Source: Anaeramoeba ignava | Lineage: Eukaryota > Metamonada > Anaeramoebidae | Direction of reading: 5' to 3' | Assembly: GCA_028826165.1 (NCBI GenBank) | Contig: JAPDFW010000073.1 | Span: 91,001 to 155,000, forward strand | Length of the DNA: 64,000 nt | Shown here: positions 48,604 through 62,140 of the stretch, one piece after another | Layout of the letters: every line of letters begins with the position of its first letter | Numbering within the stretch: the stretch's first letter is position 1 | The notes under the pieces: model-generated | Seen by the model: only the letters and a program-made list of their open reading frames with translations | Database searches by the model: none | Told to the model about the DNA's origin: nothing | Made by a program: the position numbers and the translations under genes

Positions 48604-48688
48604 TTTTAGAAAAGAAAAAAATGAAAAAAAATGAAAAAAATTTTTTGAAAAGAATTTTTCATTTTTTTTTCTTTTTTTAAAAACTAAA
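48604..48688. promoter_or_regulatory. Divergent 85-bp promoter between RCC1-BTB copy 2 and the BEACH gene
   Basis: T-tract/TCA/T-tract motif twice on the minus strand (48615-48640) and once on the plus strand (48656-48678). Confidence 0.6.
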
Positions 48689-51600
48689 ATGAATAAAAAT
48701 CATTTTGAAAATCAATTTGAAAAAGATATTCAAAATGAAATTGAAACAGAAATTCAAATTGAAAAAGAATTTTTTTTAAGTTTTCCTAATGGAAAAGAAT
48801 TTTTTAAAAAATGGAAAGTTTTACGTTTACAATTAATTTCAGAAGTAAATTTTACTTTTGTTTTTTATCATTTTTTAAAACAAAATTAAAAATATTAAAT
48901 ATTATAAAATATTAAATTAAATATTATTAAAAAGGTAACTGATGATTTTATTCAATTTTGTTTATCATTTCAAAAATTATTTGAAAATTGGGATCCAAAT
49001 GAAATCAAAAATCCAAATCAAGAAACAAATCAATTTGAACAACATTTTACAAATGAAGAAATTAATCAAGCAATTTCACAAAAAGAAGCTCATCCATTAA
49101 CATTTCTTTTAATTATATTGAATAATTTAATTTATTCAAGTATTTTGATTCAAGGTTTGATTTTTTAAATTTAATTGAAAATTTAATTGAAAATTGAATG
49201 AATTAATTTGAATTGAAAATTCATTTGAAAAAAATATTTTTTTTTTTTGATCAAATTCAAATAGAACAAAAAGAAAATAAAAATTTTAATTTTCAAATGA
49301 TCGAAAATCAATTTGGTGAAAATGAAAAAAGAATCAAATCTCATAAACATTTAATTTCTTTATCTGTTGTTTCAATTCTTTCAAAATCAAAATTTAATCG
49401 ACAAATTTTATTTGAAAATGGAATTTTTAAAATTCTTTCTGATTTATTGGAAATTACAAAATATGTTTTTGAAACAATGCAACAAATAAGAGTAATTCAA
49501 AAAAAGAAATTATTAAAAAAGAAATGATTGAAAATTCGAAAAAAATTATTCTTTTAAAAAAAAAAAAAAAAGAATTCAAATCCAAAAATTTCCATTTATT
49601 ATTTGTTTGAAATTCAATTCATCCTTTCTCAAATTATGGAAACAATGAAAAATTTTTTAAAAAAAAGAGATGTTTTGCCAAGTAAAGAAATTTTGAAATC
49701 AATTAAACACTCAGAAATTACTTCATTAATGATTGGTAAATTTTTAATTTGGAAATGCAAAGATTTATTTGTTAATTTTGAATTTTTAAAAACAATCAAA
49801 AAAACAAAAATAACCAAAAACAAATAGAATGGTTTTTAATTCATCTAGAATTGAAAAAGAAATTTCTTTTCACAAAAAAACAATATGATATTCAATTATC
49901 AATTTTTGAAAATCTTGAAAGTTGCTATGAATTTGGATTATTAAAAGAACAAGAAAAAATTGATTTGATTGAAATTCTTTTTACTTTCTTTGATGTTCCA
50001 ATATTATCAAAAATCCCAAATCTTGGAATTGAAAATCAAATTCAAAATGAAAATATAATTGAAAATGAAATTTTAGAAGATTTTTTTCAAACAAATTTCT
50101 TTATATTTGATCCAAAAATTAAAAAAGAGCAAAATCCAAATATTTCACAAAATTTGAAAATGAATAAAATTGATGCAATTCATTTAGAATGTGATTTTCG
50201 TTCAAATGTTTTTGATTTCCTTAGTTTTGTTGTTGCACAAGAAAATATTGTTGAAGAATTTAATAATCATATCAAAATTTCGAATTTAAAAGATTTTATT
50301 CTTTGGGTTTGCTATTCTTTCAAACCAAAAATCCCAAAAAATTCAAAAGAATTAAGTAATTCACAAGAAATTTCAAATTCAGAAACAAATCCAAAAAAAG
50401 TCTCAGAAATCAAATTATATCATCCCTATCTTGATACACTTTTCAATCAACTCAGATCTTTTCAAAACATCAAAAAATTAAATCAAACAATTACATCCAA
50501 TGAAAATTTGAAAAAGGAAATGAACAAATCTGAAAACCAAATTAATCCCAAAGTGAATAATTTTAAAGAAAGATTACTTTTAATTTATCTTGATTTATTT
50601 AGCAATTCAGAACAACAAAAAGAAGAAACATCAAATCAGGAAATCATTAAAACTCAAAAACACAAGCAAAGAAACTATTTAGAACTTCAAATGTATATTT
50701 TGTTTGAATTTAAGAGAATGATAATAGAAGAAAGTTTTGATGAAGATATTCTTATATTTTTCCAAAGAAACGGAGGATGGAAATTTTGCTTTTCCGATTA
50801 TTTTATCACAAAAAATCCGAATAATATTAATGTAAATAATCATTATATTTCATTTTATTTTCTTTCATCTATTCTAATTTACTTTTCCATTTTCCAAATT
50901 TTTTTCCCTATTTTGAATAGATTGTTGAAAAAGAAAAGAATCATTTAGAAAAAATGCATTCAAATTTACAAATATTATTATTGGATTTTGTTTTCAATGC
51001 TATTACAAAATACCAAAAAGATTTCGATTATAAAATTTTATTTAATCAAGTTTTCAAAAATCAAAAGGTTGTTTCAAATCCCACTTTATTAAACAAATTT
51101 TTGGAATTGGTTATTGAAATTATCAAAAACAAACCAAAAACTTCATCGAACAAAATTATCCGAAATTATGGATTTCAAATTATTCAAGAATTATTTTTTC
51201 AATTATTCCAAGAAAAACAAAAACAAAATGAAAAACAAAAGGAAACAAAAACAGAACAATTATGTTTTGAAATTTTCAATTTATCCCTTAAAAATGCAAC
51301 TGTTGAAGTTATTCTACAATATCCAGAAATTATCAATTTTTTCATTGAATTGACTTATCATGAAAAAATCCAAAAACTTTCCCTAATTTATATTCCAAAA
51401 TTTTTAGAAAAAGTTCAAAATCATGAAGGCGCAAAGGAAAAGCAATTTATTAATTATTTAATACAAAAAATATTTTTGATCAACCAAATTGAAAATGAAA
51501 ATGAAAATGAAAATGAAAATCAAATTCAAAATGAAAATAATCAAAATGAGTTCAATATATTTATCAAAAAACTCTATGGAGAATGTTTAAAATCAATTTC

Positions 51601-54600
51601 TAAAAATCAAATAATTATTCAAAAAATAGCTTTGAATACAAACTCATTGGTAATTTTAGGAACATTTTTTGAAGAGAAAAACCAAATTAATACTTATTTT
51701 TCATTACAAATGATGAAAGAAATTATCAAAAACAATGATGAAATTATGAAGAAATTTCAAGATTTGATTCCAATACCAAAATTTGTTTCCATCCTTTATG
51801 AATATGACCAAGGAAAACCAACAAAACCAAACATTACAAATTCTATTAGATTTAATGGTTAACAATGAAGAATTTTCCATCAAAACAAATTTTATTATCA
51901 GAAACACAAATATGATTAATATCATTTTGAATCTTTATTCACAAAACTTCCAAAAAGAATTAGATAATTCGCAAAATATTCAACATGATTCTATTAATAA
52001 TAATAATGAAGAAAATGAAAATCAAAGCAACATTTCTTTTCTCGAAATTTTAAAAATATTCAATGAAATTTCTCAAAAATCAATTCATAATATTTGTTGT
52101 TGTTGTGAAGCAGGAATCATTTCTTTCTTACTTGAACTAGTTTCCAAAGTCAAAACAATAGATATCTTCAAAGAAATTATTCAAATTGTTGGAAATTTTG
52201 CAAAATTCAAAACTAATGTTTTCGAAATGAAAAAATACTTTACAATAATGAAAAACCAATTAAATAAAAAATCAAACAAAAATTTTGCCAAATTAATGAT
52301 AAATGAATTAACAAAAATGAAACATCAACCAAATGAACAAAATCCAATAAATTTATTTGATTTTTACGAACAAAACTCAAACATTCAACTTCCACCATTT
52401 AATTCTTCTTTGATTTTTGAAAAATTCACCTTTTGCTGTTGGATCAGAATCGAAGAATTTTCAAGAAGTTTTTTCTCGTCTGATCCAAAAGAAAAGGAAT
52501 ATAAACCAAGAATATTTAGTTTATTATCAGAAAACAACAAAGGAATTGAATTATATTTTGAACTTGATCAGGATCACAAAAACCAATCAAAATCAATTAG
52601 TTATAGAATATATATTGATGATGAAGAAATGATTGAAGCAGTATTTCCTATTCAAATTGAAACAAAGAAATGGTATTTCTTCGTTTTTACACAAAAATAT
52701 GAAGAATCAATCTCAGAAATCGATATTACAATTTACATTAATGGAAAGAAAGAAAAATTCAAAAAACTCCAAATGAAAAAACAATTTGAAACAGAAGAAA
52801 TCCTCACAAAGAATCGAATTGGTTCAAATGTCCCGTTTATAAGAGAAAATAAAGTTCAACAACAAGAAATGCAACAAGTTCTACAACTTCAACAAATAAA
52901 ATTGCTAAAACAAGAAAATGAAATTCTTCAAAAAGAAAATCAGTCTTTAAAACAAGAAAATGAATTTTTAAAAAAGCAAATTCAAATTTTGAATCAAAAA
53001 TTAAAGTCTCAAGAACTAACAAATGAAGATCAAAAAGAGATTCAAGAAAAACCAAAACCTTCAGAATTCTCTTCACAAGAAACAGAGTTTACAAGATGTT
53101 AAATCCAAAAATATAATAAACAAAACATTTCCAAACCAGCAAATACAAGATGTACAAGATTTAAAACAAGAATTGGAAATGCAAGAAATAGATCAATTTG
53201 GAAATGAAAAAATTGATGAAAATGTTATTTTTGGACAAATGGGAGCAATTTATCTTTTTCAAGAAGTTCTTGATGAAACTCAAGTAAAAGCAATTCATTT
53301 TCTTGGTCCAAATTATAAATCTTTTTTTTATTCAGATGAAATATCTCATTATTCTAATTCAATCCTTGGAAATGAATTACAAGAAATATTTAACGGAAAA
53401 TTAACCCAAAAAATTTTAGTTTATCATAATACAAAAGCAATTAAAGAAGATTTTTGTTTAAACGAAAGTCCAGCAAATATTATACCTCAACCATCAAAAA
53501 TAACAAAAATAATTTCATATACTTTAACCAATATTCAGGATATTATTGATTTCCTTGGAGGTATTGAATCATTTATTTATTTGATTTTTGAAATTGATGA
53601 ATTATATAATGAAAATGAATTAAAAAATCAATTAAATAATGAAAATGAATTAGAAAATGAAAATCAATTAAATAATGAAAATCAATTAGAAAATGAAAAT
53701 GAATTAGAAAATAATCAATTAAATAATGAAAATGAAAATTTAGTAAAATCAATTTTTGAAGATATTCTAAGGATTGTTGGAGATTTTTTATTAACTAATT
53801 CTGATTTTCAAGAAAAAATGATTCAAAAAAAAGGATTTCAAATCATTAATATTTTACTTAAAAAAATTCATCCAAATTATTTTTCAAATCAAATCTATTA
53901 TATGATAAAAACATTTACAGAACAAATTCCCAATGAAAAATTTCTATTTAAACTTAAAAAATATTTAATTTTTGATTATAAATTATGGAAGAATTTCAGT
54001 TTTGATATCCAAAATAAATTACTTGAAACAATTGAAATTTGTATTCAAAATCAATTTCTGAACCAAAATCCAACTCAATCTCAAAATGAAGATGAATATG
54101 AAAATGAAGATGAAGATGAAATTCAATCTGAGTATCAATCTGAAAATCAATCTGAAAATCAATCTGAAAATATAAACGAAAATGAAAATCTAAATCAAAA
54201 CCTAAATGAAAACCTAAATGAAAAAGAAGAAAAAAAAGTTTCAAAACCATCAAAAATTAAATTTATTGATTTATTAATTTTGATAGAATTTTATGATAAA
54301 TTTTTATTTAAGACACAAAATCAATTAGAAAATCAATTAGAAAATGAAAATGAAAATCAATTAAAAAATCAATTAGAAAATCAATTAGAAAATCAAAATG
54401 AAAATCAATTAGAAAATCAATTAGAAAATGAAAATGAAAATGAAAATGAAAATCAATTAAAAAATCAATTAAAAAATCAATTAGAAAATCAAATTCTCCA
54501 AATAACTAACAAAATATTTGCAATACTAAACTTTTTTTTAACTAATATACAACTTAAATCTCAAAAAATTATGCTTCATTATTTAATCAAAAGATGCTTT

Positions 54601-57600
54601 CTTTTCAAAACAAATCATTTTATTGAAAAAACTTTTGAATTAATCTATAACTACATTTCAATAAATTCAAATCAAATTTGGAAAGATACATTTTCTAATC
54701 AATTATTATATTCTCCTATTCAATTAATGAAACAAAACAAAAGTACAAAAATGATTGAATTATTTCTTCAAATTATTTCTTCCAGTGATTTTTTTATTTA
54801 TGAAAATATACCACAACCTTCTCAAATATCAGAAATAAGCAAAACCAAAACGAAAAAGAAAATTCATAAATTTAAAGATGCTTATCCTTTAATTCACAAC
54901 ATAATTATTGAAAAAATTGAGATTATTTCTCAAAAAATAATTCAACTTCTTTTCAAAATAATGATTTATGAAAATAGAGCAAATCCATCACAATCACCAG
55001 TAATCCAAAATGGATTCATTTTGCAAACAATTTGCGAAATATTCAAACAAAATCCAAACTTAATCGATTTTGACAATTTCTATAATTTAATCAAAATCAT
55101 TTCGCAAACTAATTTGAATAAACACAAAATTATGTTAGAATTTGGATGGCAAAAATGGATACTTAATTTAATTAATTTAAATTCAAATTCAAATTCAAAT
55201 TCAAATCAAAACCATATTAATGAAATTGGATTCAAAATTTTCAAATTGTTATTTCTTTATTCCTTTTGTGATCCAAATTATAATTTTCCAAAAATATTTG
55301 AAAGATTCCTTGCATCAGTTCATTTGGTTGATCACTTTCTTACAAAAGAAACAAAATATCAAATTATCCAGAAAATAATTAACGATTTAATAATTGATCT
55401 TCTTCAAAATACAGAAATACAATATTTCCGTCAGCAAAAAGATGAAAAAAATTTATCAAAAAAACAAAAAGAACAACAAGAACAAAAAGAACAAAAAGAA
55501 GAATTCAAGATTAAGATATTAAATTTGCCTTCGATTAAAATTGAAAATGAAAGATTCTTCAAAAATTTATTTTATTTAATTTCCATATTAAATATCACTA
55601 TGTTAACTTCATCAAATCAATTCAATTTCCTAAAACCAGAAAAACAACCAACTCAAATTATTCAAACAAAATTATTCAAAAATCTTTCCAAAAAAAAACC
55701 AAAAACACCTAAAGCATTAAGAAAAACAACAAAATTAAAGAAAAATCAGAAAATCAAAAAAAATCAAAAAAATAAGAAAAATCAGAAAAACCAAAAAAAT
55801 CAAAAAAATCAAATACTCAATAATTCAGCTCCTCAAACAAAAATCAAGATGAATCTATTTCAAAACAAAATCATACAAAATCTAATTCTCTTATTAGAAA
55901 AATTTGGGTTTTTCAAACAAAAAGAAATTCTATTCAAAAACAAAGAAAAAAAAAGAACCGTTTTCTCAATTATTACTTTGATGATGCTTTTCTCACTTCC
56001 AAAATCAGATCATCAAATCACTAATTTTTTACTTTCAAAAATTAATGAAATTATGAATCCTGCATTTTATTCCTCAACACTTTCAAACAAAAAATCACAA
56101 GAATTTCTCAAAAATTGTTTCTCTTTTTTGCTTTATTATATTCAAAATGAAAATCAAAATGAAAATCAAAATCTAAATGAAAATCAAAACGAAAGAAAAA
56201 CAAAAAGAAATCTCTTATTAATTAATTTACAAATTTTGATGCAAGATCATTACAATTTCTTGTATAGTTTGTTTTCAAGTTTAAACAAAAAACAAACATT
56301 AGTTTCTAAAAAATATCAAGAATCTTTTATATTTTCATTCAAAGATATTGAAAAAATCGAAAAGGAGATTACGAAACAAGAATGGAAAGAAGCAATAAAT
56401 GATATTTTCCTTTCAGTAAACCAAAAAATTTCCGAAAATACCCAACAAGACGAAAACAATTTCATTCAAATTCAATCAAACAATTTCTTTTTTCTGCAAA
56501 ATGAATTTGAAGAAAAGAAGAACAAAATTGAAAAGAGTTTAATCAACATTGAAAAACAAAAACAAAACCTCATTGAAAAGGAAATCCAAAAAACATTAAA
56601 AACGAAAATTAGCCAAGAAACAAATTTGAAGTATTTACAGAAATTCAAAAAAATGATTGAAAATTCCCTTTTGGGAAAATATCCATGGAGTTCAAATACA
56701 ATGAATATTTTGGATAAGGAATTCGAGAAACACAAATTTTATGCTAAGCTTTTGGAAATTGAAGATGGGATGAGAAGACAAAAGAAATTGAAATTTTATT
56801 CCAAAAAAGAAGAACAAAATGAAAATGATGAAAAAAAAGAAAGCATCAATTTGATACAATTGAAAGAGAATATGAAAAACAAAATAATTGAAATTACAAA
56901 TAAATTGTCACAAAAAAAATGAAAAAGAAAAAGAAAAAGAAATTGAAAAAGAAAAAGAAAAAGAAAAAGAAATTAAAAAACAAAAACAAAAAATAAAACA
57001 AAAGGAAAAGGAAAAGGAACCGAATGAAAATGAGAAGGAAACCCAAACAAAAAACTCATTATCAACAAAATGTGAATTGGTTTCAAAAACAAAAATAATT
57101 AAAGGAATATTTCAAATGACAGAAACTTCAATCAATTTTTTTGATATCAAGAAAAAAGAAAAAGATTATTTATGGAAAATTGAAACGATTCGAACAATTC
57201 ATAAAAGAAGATATAATTTCAAACATTCGTCAATGGAAATATTTTTTCAAAAAAGCAGGAAGTTTGTTTTTTTCAATTTTCCTACAATGGAAACAAGGAA
57301 TGAAGTTTATGAGAAAATCCAAAAACATAAATTCATCAATATCGATCAATCCAAATATAACTATTCAGGAAACGACCCAACAAAATGGATCGAAAAAACC
57401 CAAGTTGTCAAACAATGGCAAGAAGGAAAATTGACAAATTTTGAATATTTGATGTATTTGAACACAATATCGGGGAGAACATACCAAGACGTCTCACAAT
57501 ACCCCATTTTCCCGTGGATTGTGTGCGATTATGGATCTGAGAAACTAGATCTGGAACATCCAGAAACATTCCGCGATTTGTCAAAACCTATTGGAAAATT

Positions 57601-59303
57601 AAACAATAAAATCATGACATATTTCGAGAAGTATCAAAAAAAAGGCAAAGAGAAAGAAATCCAATTTAATTACCACAAATATTATTCAAATCCAGAAATT
57701 GTTTCCTCTTATTTGGTCCGATTGGAGCCATTCACTTCAATTTTCCTGCAAGGAAAGTATGCAATTTTCAAATCAATTCCCGAAACTTGGAAAACAATCA
57801 AAGAATCAAATAACGATTTCATTTTTGGCGAGCTTATTCCCGAATTTTTCCATTTACCCGATTTTCTAAGAAAACCGACCGTATTTAAACAAGAAAACGA
57901 AGCATTCAAACAGATTGCCAATGTTGAACTCCCAAAATGGGCGAAAACACCAGAAGAATTTATCAGGAAGCATAAAGAAGCGCTTGAATCAGAATATGTG
58001 TCACAGCATCTCAACGAATGGATTGATTTGATATTTGGATACAAGCAAAAGGGGGAAGAGGCCAAGAAAGCGTTGAATTTATTTCATCCCAATTTGTATG
58101 AGGAAAATGCCGATTTTTCGGAATTGGAACAGATCAGAAAGGAAATCCAAGCAAAAGGTCAAGTTCCAATCCAATTATTCACCAAAAAGCATCCAAAAAG
58201 ATTATCAAAAAAAGAAATACAGCAAAAATCGTTCCCTTTTTCCTTTTCTCTTTCTCTTTCCTCGTCTGCTGGTTTCCAATGGGGAAACATTTCACTCTCT
58301 GAATCCTTCCATTCAACAAAATTCAAAATTAGCTCAAATCCAATAATATTCATAAATTTCCAAGAAGTTGCAAAAGAAGACGCAACACCAAAATTTCAGC
58401 ATCAAATCACGACAATTGATAAAGAAAGAATCCTGGGAAAGCACGGCTGGGAGTTTCTCAATAAGCCAAACTCCAAAAACAGGTTCTTCAACTTTTATTT
58501 GCACGCAATGACCGAAAAACAAGCCAAAATCGGTGTTTCTTTTTCACAAGATTTCCATAATTTACAGGGAAGTTTCCAAATGGATAAGAATTTGAGATTT
58601 TTGATTTGTTGCGGATTTTGCGATGATACTTTCAAAATATTCGACGCTGAAAATTACAAAATGACTCAAAGCGTCTCAAGACACAAAGATATTGTGAATT
58701 GCTTGGCGATTGATTCCAGATATCTTGTCACTGGCTCAAAAGACACAACTGTAATTGTTTGGGAATTTTCTTTGCGATCAGGAAAAGTGCGACAAGAGCC
58801 CCAAACCGTTTTTTTCGAACATGAAAAAGAAGTCAGAAGTGTCGCCTTATCAGTTGACTACGATATTGTTTTGAGCGGATCTGTTGATGGCAAACTCATT
58901 TTCCATTCCTTAAACAAAGCAAAAGCATGTTCAAACAATCATTCTATCGGATAAACAACCCATTTCGATTATCAAAATAACCAAAGAAGCAAATATCATC
59001 ACATTTTCAGAAAATTCAAAAATCCTGAGGCTGTTTACAATCAATGGTTACTTGATAAAAGAAGAGACTTGTTCTCAGAATATTTATGCAATTTCAATCA
59101 CTCAAGATTCATCCGTTGTCTTTTTAGGTGGAGACAAAGGAATTTTCGAAACTCGCAACTTGTTTGATTTGCAGTTAATTCGTTTTTTTGATTTCAAAGA
59201 AAAAATTTATTCCCTTTCAATTATTGAAAAAGTATTTATAGTTATGATTGGTTTAGGAAATGGACAAATCAAGGTTGGTAATTTTATTGAAAACAAAAAA
59301 TGA
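48689..59303 (+). CDS. Giant BEACH-WD40 protein, ALFY/LvsA/neurobeachin family (five apparent one-base slips)
   Basis: Exons 48689-48844, 48935-49154, 49265-49491, 49573-50831, 50921-59303; ~3,413 aa after correction. Layout: helical ARM-like N-terminal half with N/E/Q-rich inserts; ConA-like lectin domain from ~52390 (FEKFTFCCWIRIEEF) to ~53330 (GAIYLFQEVLDETQVKAIHF LGPNYKSFF); coiled coil at 52850-53010; Lys-rich linkers; PH-like domain ~57060-57330; BEACH domain ~57390-58190 (GKLTNFEYLMYLNTISGRTY, QYPIFPW, EWIDLIFGYKQKGEEAKKAL); WD40 repeats to the end. Family role: large scaffolds in membrane traffic, lysosome or autophagy function. Slips near 49815 (missing A), 51820, 53090, 56910 and 58935 (one extra each). 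The stop at 59301-59303 is the simplest end; a short extra exon after the TCAA block cannot be excluded. Confidence 0.88.
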
Positions 59304-61714
59304 TTCTTTTCCTTTTCCAAAGTTCTTTCAAAATTCTTTCAAAATTTCTTTTCCAAAATTTCTTTTCCAAAATTTCTTTTCCAAAATTTCTTTTTTTGTT
59401 GTTTTTTCTTTCAAAATCTTTTCAAAAAAATAAAGAGAATAAGAATAAATTTATTAATCAATCAAACAATCAATCAAACAATCAATCAATAAAATAATCT
59501 GAAAATTAATCAATCAATCAATCAATCAATTAATCAATAAAATAATCTGAAAATTAATTAATCAATCAATTAATCAATCAATCAATAAATTAATTAATCA
59601 ATCAATTAATTAATCAATCAATCAATAAATCAATCAATAAATTAATCAATCAATTAATAAATCAATCAATTAATAAATCAATCAATCAATAAATAAATCA
59701 CAATCAATCAACAATAATCAATAAATCAAATCACCAATCAAAAATTAATAAATACAAAATAAATCAAATAAATAAATTACCAATAAATAAGCCAATAAAT
59801 CAATAAATTAATCAATAAATTTCACCAAAATAATCAATTGCAAAATAAATCAAATAAATAAATTACCAATAAATAAGCCAATAAATCAATAAATTAATCA
59901 ATAAATTTCACCAAAATAATCAATTGTCAATTGTCAATAAATCAAAAACAATAAAATAAATAAAATGAAACCACAAATCAATAATAAATAATAATTGTCA
60001 ATTGTCAATCAATAATCAATCAATTGGCCAAACCACCAAATTAATTCGAAAATAACCACCACAAATTATCAATAATCACCAATAACAAATAAATACCAAA
60101 TTACAAATACCAAATTCAATAAATAATCAATTAATCAATCCATTAATAATACAAATAATCAAACCAACAACCACAAATTAAACAAATCAATTGGTAATTG
60201 AAAATTGTCCAATAACCAATAATTAATAATTACCAATGGAAATAAATAATTAATGTTTTACCAATACAAATAATTAATCCAATAACAAAAATTAACAACC
60301 AATAATTCAATCAACCACCATCAATTGTCCAATAAATAATGTCAATTACATAATCAATAACAAATCGGTAATTACTAATAAATACAATTGTCAATAACAA
60401 ATAAATCAATTGGTAATTAATAAATCCAATCACCAATTGGTAATTACCAATCCAATAAATCAACCACCATAATAATAATCAATTGTCCAAATAAAATACA
60501 CAAATCAATTCAATTAAAATAAAAATTCAATCAATCAATAAATTCAAAATTCCAATCAACCAATTACAAATGTCAAATAAACCACAATAAATCAATTAAG
60601 TAATTGTCAAATAAATTTACCACAAATTGTAATCAAAATCAAAAATAACAAACCACCAATTAATAATCAATAAATCAACAAAAATCAATAAATAACAAAC
60701 AACAAACCACCAAATCAATTTAAATAAATGAAGAAATTTCACCATAATTACCAATAAATAACCAAATTATGATAAATAAAATTACCAAAATTCATCAAAT
60801 TAATACCAAATCAATACAAATTGGTCAATAAATAAAAATACCCCAAATAATAAATTACAAATCAAATCAATTAATAATTACAATACAATAAACTAATCAA
60901 TCAATCACAAATCATTCAATAAATCAATCAATGTCAATCACCAATAAATAATTAATCAAAAATAAAATCACCAATAAACAAACCAAATCAAATATGTAAT
61001 TGATAATCAATTAAATGCAAAATAATAATCAATTATCAATTAAATCCAATATTTAATAAAAAATTACCAATAAACCAAACCAATCAATCATAATCAAATT
61101 GTCCATAAATAACCACCAATAATACAAATAATAAATTACCAAATAATCAATCAATAAATCAATAAATAAATCCAAAAATACAAATAAATCACCAAATAAA
61201 TTTTGAAAATACCAACCAATTAATTAATAACCAAATGCGAAAATAATAATAATAATAATCAATTGTTAATGGTCAATGAAATAATCGGTAACCAAAATGT
61301 CAATAAATAAATAAATTTGGCCAATAATAAACCAATAATAATTAATAAATTGTAATTGTAAATCCCAAAACCAAATACCAATAAACAAGCCCAAATTGTA
61401 ATTGTCAGTAATTGTCAACAAACCACAAATTGAAATAACCACAAATAATAAATAAATACCAAATAAATGAAATCAATAAATCACCAATCACCAATAAATA
61501 AAATCAACCAAATCACCAATCAATAAATTAATTGGTCAATAAATCCAATAAATAATAATAAATCAATCAACAAATCAACCACAATAATTAATCACCAAAT
61601 AAATAAATACAAATCAATAATTCAATAAATCAAATCAATCAATAAAATAAATCAAACCAACAAATCAATAAATCAATCAATCACAAATAATCACAATCAA
61701 TCAAATCCAAAATT

Positions 61715-61765
<51 letters not shown>

Positions 61766-61940
61766 AAAAATCAAATCAATAAATTAATCAATCAATTAAT
61801 AAATTAATCAATCAATCAATCAATTAATCAATTAATTAATTAATTAATCAATTAATCAATCAATCAATCAATTAATCAATCAATTAATTAATCAATCAAT
61901 AAATTAATCAATTAATTAATCAATAAATCATTACAGAAAA
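59304..61940. repeat. ~2.5 kb degenerate TCAA/ATCA repeat, very poor in G
   Basis: After about 140 bp of T-rich flank the region is made of AATCAATCAATAAATCA-type sequence. The core (about 59750-61500) is more degenerate, with CCAAT and ACCAAT variants, and purer arrays lie at both edges. G is almost absent on the + strand. One ~95-bp block around 59753-59845 is repeated at about 59840-59930. It separates the BEACH gene from the last gene. No coding signal. Confidence 0.85.
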
Positions 61941-62140
61941 GGGATTTCTTTCAGATCACAATTTAGATTTCAACACTTGTTATTCGTTTGATTTATCAAG
62001 GATTCTCAAGCAAACTCTTTATTCCTTCATTCACCTTCGTCAATAAAATTGTTTTTTTACTTGAAAAAATTAATCGTTACTTCTTTCTCAATTTTATTTT
62101 CACAAACAAAAAAATTTATTTTTCCTTTTTTTCATTCAGT

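Noticed and set aside
59270-61972. TCAA block as the last intron of the BEACH gene, with a final exon starting after ATTACAG at ~61939
   Set aside because: Possible (it would add KRDFFQITI and a stop), but the donor GTTGGT is unlike the others and the simple stop at 59303 leaves a plausible WD40 end.
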